10,660 nt of DNA, from contig NZ_JAVHLH010000079.1 of the NCBI RefSeq assembly GCF_031082345.1, forward strand, positions 1 to 10,660, read 5' to 3'. Below are positions 5,321-10,660 of the stretch, in pieces. Each line of letters starts with the position of its first letter. The stretch's first letter is position 1. Source of the DNA: Brevundimonas sp. Its GTDB lineage: Bacteria; Pseudomonadota; Alphaproteobacteria; Caulobacterales; Caulobacteraceae. A program made the position numbers and the translations under genes. The notes beneath the pieces are model-generated. The model had not been told where the DNA came from and did no database searches. It was given only the letters and a program-made list of their open reading frames with translations.

Positions 5321-7671
5321 GCCAGGGGGATCGAACGGTCAGGCGTGAGAAACCGGCTGGCGTCCACCTCCCCTACGCGCGGCACGTCGACGATCACACC
5401 CTCGAGACGCGGGACGGTCTGCTGCTGCAGGTGATCCAGCTGCGGGGCCTGCTGTTCGAAACCGCCGACACCAGCGAGCTCAACTACCGCAAGACCCTGC
5501 GGGACGCGATGCTGCGCGCCATCGGCTCGTCCCGCTTCGCCCTCTACCATCACGTCGTGAGGCGGCGCGTCGATGTCGATCTGGAGCAGCCGTTTCCCGA
5601 TGACTTCTCGCAGACGCTGGGGGACCGGTGGGCGGAACGGCTCGCCGCCAAACAGCTGTTCGTCAACGATCTCTACCTGACGCTGGTGCGACGGCCGTTG
5701 CAGGGCCAGGTCGGAGTCGCCGACCGGATCCGCAACTGGTTCGTCCGCGCCGGCGAGGCTTCCGACGCCGGGCAGGTGGCCGAGCTCGGTCAGCTGGATG
5801 CGGGACGAGACGCCCTGCTCTCGGCCCTGGGCGAGTACGCGCCGCGTCTTCTGGGGGTATACGAGACGCCGAACGGCGTGTGTTCCGAGCCGTTGGAGGT
5901 TCTCTCCGGCCTGTACAACGCCGAACAGCGGCCGGTGCTGTTGCCGCACCAGGATCTGGGATCCTACCTGCCCTATCGCCGGGTCAGTTTCGGGCAGGAC
6001 ACGGTGGAGCTGTCCGAGGCCGGCCATGTGCCCCGGGAGTTCTTCGGCCTGGTCTCGATCAAGGATTACCCGGCGTGGAGCGCGCCGGGCATGTTCGACG
6101 AGCTGCTGCGGCTGCCGTTTGAACTGGTCATCACCCAGTCCTTCGCCTTCGTCGAACGGCAGACCGCACTGGAGCGCATGAACCTGGCCCTGCGGCGCAT
6201 GCGGTCGGCCGAGGACGAGGCGCTTTCTCTGCGCGGAGAACTCGCCCACGCCAAGGACGATGTCGCGGCGGGGCGGGCCGGATTCGGCGAGCACCATATG
6301 ACGATCGGGGTGCGGGGCGCGACGCTGGAAGCCATCGACGCCGGCGTCGCCGAGGTGACGGCTGCCCTCGCCGACATGGGCATCGTCGCCGTTCGCGAGG
6401 AGATCGCCCTGGAGCCGGCCTTCTGGGCGCAGTTCCCGGCAAACTTCAAATACATCGCCCGGCGGGGGCTGGTGTCGACGAACAATTTCGCCGGCCTCGC
6501 CAGCATCCACAACTTCCCGACCGGCGCCGAGACCGGATCCCACTGGGGTGACGCCATCACCCTGCTGGAGACGACCGCGGCCGGGCCCTATTTCTTCAAC
6601 TTCCACCAGGGCGATCTCGGAAACTTCACCGTCATCGGCCCGTCCGGATCGGGCAAGACGGTGGTGCTCAACTTCCTGTTGGCCCAGGCGCGCAGGCTCC
6701 AGCCCCGCATCATCTTCTTCGACAAGGACCGGGGCGCCGAGCTGTTCATCAGGGCCATCGGCGGCCGTTATGATCTGCTGCGGCCCGGCCAGGCGTCCGG
6801 TCTCAATCCGCTTCAACTCGACGACACGCCGACCAACCGCGGCTTCCTGGTCGACTGGCTCGCCCAGCTGGCGGGCGAGGCGGACGTTACGGACCTCGCC
6901 CGTATCCGCGACGCGGTCGCCGCCAATTTCGAACAGCCGGTCAAGCATCGCCGGTTGAGACACCTGGTCGAGCTGTTCCGCGGCGATCAGCGCCCCCACG
7001 CCGGCGACCTGTGGTCGCGGCTGCGTCCTTGGTGGGGCGACGGCGAGCGCGCCTGGCTGTTCGACAATCCGAAGGATCTGACCGACCTGTCAGCCCAGAC
7101 GGTCGGCTTCGACATGACGGTGTTGCTCGACGACCCGGTCCTCCGCACCCCGGCGATGATGTACCTGTTCCACCGGGTCGAGGAACGGCTCGACGGCACG
7201 CCGGCGATCATCGTCGTCGATGAAGGGTGGAAGGCGCTCGACGACGATATTTTTGTGCGGCGCATCAAGGACTGGGAAAAGACCATCCGCAAGCGCAACG
7301 GCATCGTCGGCTTCGCCACCCAAAGCGCCCAGGACGCGTTGGAAAGCCGCATCGCCAGCGCCATCATCGAACAGGCCGCGACCCAGATCTTCATGGTCAA
7401 CGCCAAGGCCCGCGCCGAAGACTATGTGCAGGGATTCGGCCTGACGCCGCATGAGTTCGACCTGATCCGCACCCTGCCGGACAGCGCCCATTGCTTCCTG
7501 ATCAAGCGCGGCGGCGAGAGCGTCGTGGCGCGGCTCGACTTGTCCGGCGAGGACGACATCCTGACCATTCTCTCGGGCCGCGAACGGACCGTGCGCCTGC
7601 TCGACACCCTTCGCGCCTCCGTCGGCGATAATCCCGCCGAGTGGATGGCGCCCCTCCTGGAGCAGGCATGA
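5299..7671 (+). CDS. virB4: VirB4 ATPase of the T4SS
   Basis: This 790-residue protein is the cytoplasmic, membrane-associated ATPase that powers pilus assembly and substrate transfer, and it is of normal family length. The N-terminal half is the CagE/TrbE/VirB4 domain (HLPYARHVDD near the start). The C-terminal half is a AAA-type ATPase: Walker A GPSGSGKT at residues 447-454, followed by IIFFDKDRGAELFIRA and GLNPLQLDDTP; Walker B IIVVDEGW with D641 and E642; and GFATQSAQDAL downstream. All catalytic motifs are intact. The ATG at 5299 is chosen; a GTG at 5245 in the same frame would add 18 residues lying wholly inside virB3. Neither has a clear ribosome binding site, so coupling to virB3 is likely. 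The stop overlaps the virB6 start as ATGA. Confidence 0.95.
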   Translation: MQLLPPLSQGDRTVRREKPAGVHLPYARHVDDHTLETRDGLLLQVIQLRGLLFETADTSELNYRKTLRDAMLRAIGSSRFALYHHVVRRRVDVDLEQPFPDDFSQTLGDRWAERLAAKQLFVNDLYLTLVRRPLQGQVGVADRIRNWFVRAGEASDAGQVAELGQLDAGRDALLSALGEYAPRLLGVYETPNGVCSEPLEVLSGLYNAEQRPVLLPHQDLGSYLPYRRVSFGQDTVELSEAGHVPREFFGLVSIKDYPAWSAPGMFDELLRLPFELVITQSFAFVERQTALERMNLALRRMRSAEDEALSLRGELAHAKDDVAAGRAGFGEHHMTIGVRGATLEAIDAGVAEVTAALADMGIVAVREEIALEPAFWAQFPANFKYIARRGLVSTNNFAGLASIHNFPTGAETGSHWGDAITLLETTAAGPYFFNFHQGDLGNFTVIGPSGSGKTVVLNFLLAQARRLQPRIIFFDKDRGAELFIRAIGGRYDLLRPGQASGLNPLQLDDTPTNRGFLVDWLAQLAGEADVTDLARIRDAVAANFEQPVKHRRLRHLVELFRGDQRPHAGDLWSRLRPWWGDGERAWLFDNPKDLTDLSAQTVGFDMTVLLDDPVLRTPAMMYLFHRVEERLDGTPAIIVVDEGWKALDDDIFVRRIKDWEKTIRKRNGIVGFATQSAQDALESRIASAIIEQAATQIFMVNAKARAEDYVQGFGLTPHEFDLIRTLPDSAHCFLIKRGGESVVARLDLSGEDDILTILSGRERTVRLLDTLRASVGDNPAEWMAPLLEQA

Positions 7672-8891
7672 ACATCGGTGCCTGTCCCGCTCTGACCACC
7701 GGCGAGGCGTTCCTCTCGACGCTGCTGCGGCACATCGACTGTCAGGCGCAGACGATCGGGTCGACGGGCTATCAGGCGTTGGCTGATCCCGGCTCGCCCC
7801 TGGCGGCGGTATTGACCGGCCTGCTGACCCTCTTCGTCGCCCTGTTCGGCTTCCGCATGCTGTTCGGCCAGGCGCCGAGCGTGCGCGACATGGTCATGGC
7901 GGCGGTCAAGATCGGCGTGGTGCTGACGCTCGCCACCAGCTGGGGAGCCTACCGGACGGTGGTCTACGACGTCATCGTAGACGGCCCGTCGCACCTCAGC
8001 GCCGCCATTGGCCGGCCCGCCGCCCTGCCCGGCGCCGGCGGCGACCTGATCGACCGCCTGCAGGCGGCGGACGGCGCCATCATCCGGCTGACCAATCTGG
8101 GAACCGGGCGCGAAGATGGGATCTCCCGGCCGCCTCCGGGTCGAACCGATCCGAACCAGCCGCCCGAGCGAACCCCCCTCCCCGACAATCCGGTGCTCGG
8201 CTGGGCGCGGGTGCTGTTCCTGTCCGGCGTGGTCGCCGCCGTCGCCACGGTCCGGGTGACGGCGGGGGTTCTGCTGGCTCTGGCGCCCCTCATGGCAGGA
8301 CTGCTGTTGTTCGACATCGGACGCAGCCTGTTCGCCGGTTGGGCCCGCACCCTGGTGTTCACCCTCCTGGCCTCCATCGCCGTCACCCTGATGCTCGGCG
8401 TTGAGTTGGCGCTTCTGGAGCCCTGGCTGACGCAGGTCCTGCTGTTGCGCGAGGCCAGGATTCTCACCGCCTCGGCCCCCGTTGAATTGCTGATCCTGTG
8501 TCTGGCCTTCGCTCTGGCCCTGTTCGGATCGCTCGCGGTCCTGCTGCGGCTGGCGTTCACGGTGCACCTCTCGATCAACCTCGCCCGCCTACCCTTCCTC
8601 CAACGGGGCGCCGAACCGCAGGAGCGTCTCGTCATGCTTCCGGACCAGTCCACGCCCTACCCGGCTCCATCCCGGGCCCTGGCCGTCGCGGACGCCCTTC
8701 GCGCCTCGCAGACCCGCGCCCGTACCGGGCCGACCCCATCCTATGCGGGCTCCATCGCCCAGCCCCTGACCGCGCCTCGCGCGGCCGGCGGCCAAGCGGA
8801 TGGATTCATGGCGCCGTCCTTCGGGCAGACCTTGCGCCGTAGCAGACCGCGGAAGTCGCTCGGCGCCGCGCTTCGGGATCGTCGCTCATGA
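7668..8891 (+). CDS. virB6: VirB6/TrbL-family polytopic membrane protein
   Basis: This 407-residue protein is the multi-spanning inner-membrane component thought to form part of the T4SS translocation channel. A short N-terminal region (CPALTTGEAFLSTLLRHIDC) is followed by hydrophobic segments at about residues 45-67, 73-91, 181-212, 228-250 and 270-295. A large polar, proline-rich periplasmic loop (about 110-178, with RPPPGRTDPNQPPERT) lies between the second and third. LFAGWARTLVFTLL (about 221-234) matches the conserved tryptophan-containing stretch of VirB6. The C-terminal ~100 residues are hydrophilic, arginine-rich and probably cytoplasmic. It overlaps virB4 and virB8 by four bases each (ATGA at both ends), so translation is likely coupled. 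An earlier in-frame start at 7641 would lie inside virB4 and lacks support. Confidence 0.9.
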   Translation: MNIGACPALTTGEAFLSTLLRHIDCQAQTIGSTGYQALADPGSPLAAVLTGLLTLFVALFGFRMLFGQAPSVRDMVMAAVKIGVVLTLATSWGAYRTVVYDVIVDGPSHLSAAIGRPAALPGAGGDLIDRLQAADGAIIRLTNLGTGREDGISRPPPGRTDPNQPPERTPLPDNPVLGWARVLFLSGVVAAVATVRVTAGVLLALAPLMAGLLLFDIGRSLFAGWARTLVFTLLASIAVTLMLGVELALLEPWLTQVLLLREARILTASAPVELLILCLAFALALFGSLAVLLRLAFTVHLSINLARLPFLQRGAEPQERLVMLPDQSTPYPAPSRALAVADALRASQTRARTGPTPSYAGSIAQPLTAPRAAGGQADGFMAPSFGQTLRRSRPRKSLGAALRDRRS

Positions 8892-9664
8892 AGAAATCAA
8901 GCCGCGAAGCGCTCAACGCCTACTACCGTGAAGCCGGAAGCTGGGCTTCGGACCGAATCGGCGCGCTCCAGGCCTCGCGTCGCCTCGCCTGGATCATGGC
9001 GATTACGGCCGTCGCCGTCGCCGTGGTCGAGGCCCTGGCGCTGGTCATCCTCATGCCGCTGAAGACGGTAGTCCCCTACACCCTACTGGTCGACCGTACG
9101 ACGGGTTTCGTCCAGGCGCTCAAACCGCTCGAACCGAACCAGATCACCCCTGACCGGGCGCTCGTTCAATCCATGCTCGTTCAGTATGTCATCGCCCGCG
9201 AAAGCTTCGACATCGCGACCCTCCAGGCCAACTACCAGAAGGTCGGCCTGTGGTCGGCGGACAAGGCGCGCGACGAATATCTGAACCTGATGCAGCCCTC
9301 CAATCTGGACGGGCCCCTGATCCGCTATCCCCGAAACGCGGTCGTCGAGACCCGCGTGAAGAGCGTGTCGCGCCTGGACGAACAGTCCGCCCTCGTGCGC
9401 TACGAAACCGTACGGAAGGACGAGGGCGCCCAAGCCCTGCCGGCGCAGCATTGGGTCGCCATCATCCAGTATCGCTTCTCCGGAGAGCCCATGTCGGCGG
9501 AGGACCGGTTCCTCAACCCCTTGGGTTTCCAGGTCCTGGAGTACCGCCGCGATCCCGAGGCCTTGCCCCAGGCGGATGCCGTGGTGGCGGTCGAGACCAC
9601 GGATCCGCTGGTGCTCGAGGTCGACGGACCGGTCACCGTCTATCCGACGGACGAAACGCCGTGA
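8888..9664 (+). CDS. virB8: VirB8 inner-membrane assembly factor of the T4SS
   Basis: This 258-residue bitopic protein nucleates the T4SS inner-membrane complex through contacts with VirB9 and VirB10. It has a short cytoplasmic N-terminus (KSSREALNAYYREAGSW), one transmembrane helix at about residues 33-57 (AWIMAITAVAVAVVEALAL), then the hallmark VPYTLLVDRTTGF, and a periplasmic NTF2-like domain (VQSMLVQYVIARESFD, RVKSVSRL, WVAIIQYRF, NPLGFQVLEYRRD). Length and order are normal. ATGA joins it to virB6 and GTGA to virB9. No virB7-like lipoprotein gene precedes it. Confidence 0.95.
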   Translation: MKKSSREALNAYYREAGSWASDRIGALQASRRLAWIMAITAVAVAVVEALALVILMPLKTVVPYTLLVDRTTGFVQALKPLEPNQITPDRALVQSMLVQYVIARESFDIATLQANYQKVGLWSADKARDEYLNLMQPSNLDGPLIRYPRNAVVETRVKSVSRLDEQSALVRYETVRKDEGAQALPAQHWVAIIQYRFSGEPMSAEDRFLNPLGFQVLEYRRDPEALPQADAVVAVETTDPLVLEVDGPVTVYPTDETP

Positions 9665-10353
9665 GGCGCCTCATCCTTCTCTGTCTGCTCCTCGGCACGC
9701 CGGCCATGGCCCAGACTTCGCCGAGCCCGCAGCCGGGCGATCCCCGGCTTCAATCCATCCCGTACGACGCCGGCAAGGTGGTTCGGCTGAACGTGGCGAC
9801 CAATTTCCAGCTGACCGTGATCTTCAATCCGACGGAACGGGTCGAGAATGTCGCGATCGGCAACAGCGACGCCTGGCAGGCGACCGTCAACCGGCGCGGC
9901 GACACCCTTTTCCTCAAGCCGGTCCGTCAGGACGGCGCGACGAATATGACGGTGATAACGGACGCCCGGATCTATAATTTCGAGCTGACGTCGAGCTACG
10001 GTCCCACCGCCGACACCCCGTACACGGTGCGGTTTCTTTATGACGAGACGCCGTCCGAGGTCCCGGCGGGTCCCCTCCCCCAGCCCGGCGTCGGTCAGTA
10101 CAGACTGAGGGGGCCCGCCGCCTTGCGTCCGCTCGCCGTCACCGACGACGGTGTGCGAACCTATATCCAGTGGCGTCCCGAACAGGTCCTGCCGGCCGTT
10201 TTCGCCATCGACGCGAGGGGCGATCCGGTTCTGGTGGACGGCCATGTCCGGGACGGTCGCTACGTCATCGACGCCGTATATCGGACCCTGGTGTTCCGCC
10301 TCGAGCGACAGACCGCCCGTGCGCTCCGCGTTCCCGTGAGGAACCGGCGGTGA
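9661..10353 (+). CDS. virB9: VirB9/CagX/TrbG outer core component of the T4SS
   Basis: This 230-residue protein has a GTG start overlapping the virB8 stop (GTGA). A signal peptide occupies about residues 1-18 (RRLILLCLLLGTPAMA, cut before QTSP). The N-terminal domain shows family wording: DPRLQSIPYDAGKVVRL, VIFNPTERVENVAIGNSDAW, LFLKPVRQDGATNMTVIT. The C-terminal beta domain follows (TYIQWRPEQVLPAVFAID, DAVYRTLVFRL). VirB9 forms the periplasmic and outer-membrane core with VirB10 and, classically, VirB7. The mature protein has no cysteine in its C-terminal domain, so the VirB7-VirB9 disulfide known from Agrobacterium cannot form, which agrees with the absence of virB7 here. It is slightly shorter than many VirB9 proteins, and both domains look complete. 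Confidence 0.95.
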   Translation: MRRLILLCLLLGTPAMAQTSPSPQPGDPRLQSIPYDAGKVVRLNVATNFQLTVIFNPTERVENVAIGNSDAWQATVNRRGDTLFLKPVRQDGATNMTVITDARIYNFELTSSYGPTADTPYTVRFLYDETPSEVPAGPLPQPGVGQYRLRGPAALRPLAVTDDGVRTYIQWRPEQVLPAVFAIDARGDPVLVDGHVRDGRYVIDAVYRTLVFRLERQTARALRVPVRNRR

Positions 10354-10660
10354 ATCCCGACATCCGGAAAACTCGACGGGAAGGCGCAAACACGGCGGAC
10401 ATCCGCCCCATGGTGGCGCGCGCCCGCGGCCAGGCCCCGGCCTGGCTCATGATGGGGATCATCGTCCTGGGCGGCGTCATGCTGTTCGTGGTCCTGGACG
10501 GCCAGAGGCGCGCCGCCACCGCGCCGACGACCCAGGTGAGGGTGGTGGACGGCGTGTACGCGCGGTCTGCGTTGCCGCCGCTCTACATCGCGCCCGTCCC
10601 GCCGCCCCCGCCCCCGCCGCCGGCCGAATTGGGTCCCGAGCCCGCGCCTGCGCCGCCTCC
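10350..10660 (+). CDS. virB10: VirB10/TrbI core channel protein (N-terminal part only)
   Basis: The frame is open from GTG 10350 to the right edge, giving 103 complete codons. The GTG overlaps the virB9 stop (GTGA). The visible part has a basic cytoplasmic N-terminus (NPDIRKTRREGANTADIRP), one transmembrane helix at about residues 31-49 (AWLMMGIIVLGGVMLFVVL), and a periplasmic proline-rich linker with a run of eight prolines followed by ELGPEPAPAPP. This is the VirB10 plan; the protein spans from the inner membrane to the outer-membrane pore. The conserved C-terminal TrbI beta-barrel is outside the window, so the call rests on topology, the linker and its place right after virB9. Confidence 0.88.
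   Translation, partial: MNPDIRKTRREGANTADIRPMVARARGQAPAWLMMGIIVLGGVMLFVVLDGQRRAATAPTTQVRVVDGVYARSALPPLYIAPVPPPPPPPPAELGPEPAPAPP

Noticed and set aside
5308..6999. A 563-codon open frame on the minus strand.
   Set aside because: It is antisense to virB4, whose ATPase motifs are intact. The composition is low-complexity and has no domain.
7422..8567. A 381-codon open frame on the minus strand.
   Set aside because: It is antisense to virB4 and virB6, and rich in Q, G, E and R as mirror frames of hydrophobic GC-rich genes usually are.
1..10660. CRISPR array, tRNA, rRNA, insertion sequence ends or integrase.
   Set aside because: No regularly spaced identical repeats, tRNA-like folds, transposase or integrase frames were seen. 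The periodic gtcata/gtcgta motifs in 1-3000 are simply the YD codons of the RHS repeats.

Overview
The window is GC-rich (roughly two thirds G+C by eye) and densely packed, with Sec signal peptides, GTG starts and 4-base stop/start overlaps. This fits an alphaproteobacterium, perhaps Caulobacterales (Brevundimonas, Caulobacter or Phenylobacterium-like) or Sphingomonadales. That placement is an impression from gene style and protein wording, not a search result. The replicon (chromosome, plasmid or integrated element) cannot be decided here.

The window holds two divergent operons on either side of a ~220-base control region (4485-4704). Leftward on the minus strand run three tightly coupled genes: a 145-aa Sec-exported mini-RHS protein (4484-4047), an 87-aa protein ending in a bulb-lectin-like repeat (4050-3787), and a very large Sec-exported RHS/YD-repeat protein that starts at 3796 and leaves the window at position 1 after at least 1265 residues. 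The large RHS protein has a complete RHS-associated core ending in the paired DPxG motifs. After that comes the first ~63 residues of a C-terminal tail whose DNA is only about 50% G+C, the pattern of an exchangeable toxin module. The rest of the tail and any immunity gene lie outside the window.

Rightward on the plus strand runs a compact VirB-type type IV secretion system operon: virB2 (pilin), virB3, virB4 (ATPase), virB6 (polytopic channel), virB8, virB9 and virB10 (cut at 10660). From virB3 on, every gene overlaps the next, by 4 bases in all but one case. There is no room for virB5 between virB4 and virB6, nor for a virB7 lipoprotein gene between virB6 and virB8. If these functions exist they are encoded elsewhere or have been replaced. 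virB11, virD4 and virB1 are not seen and may lie beyond the right edge.

Taken together, VirB4 powers assembly, VirB3/6/8 form the inner-membrane complex, VirB9/10 form the core channel and VirB2 forms the pilus. The most intriguing point is that a polymorphic-toxin-like RHS operon with Sec signals sits head to head with a T4SS. Whether the two are functionally linked is untested inference.
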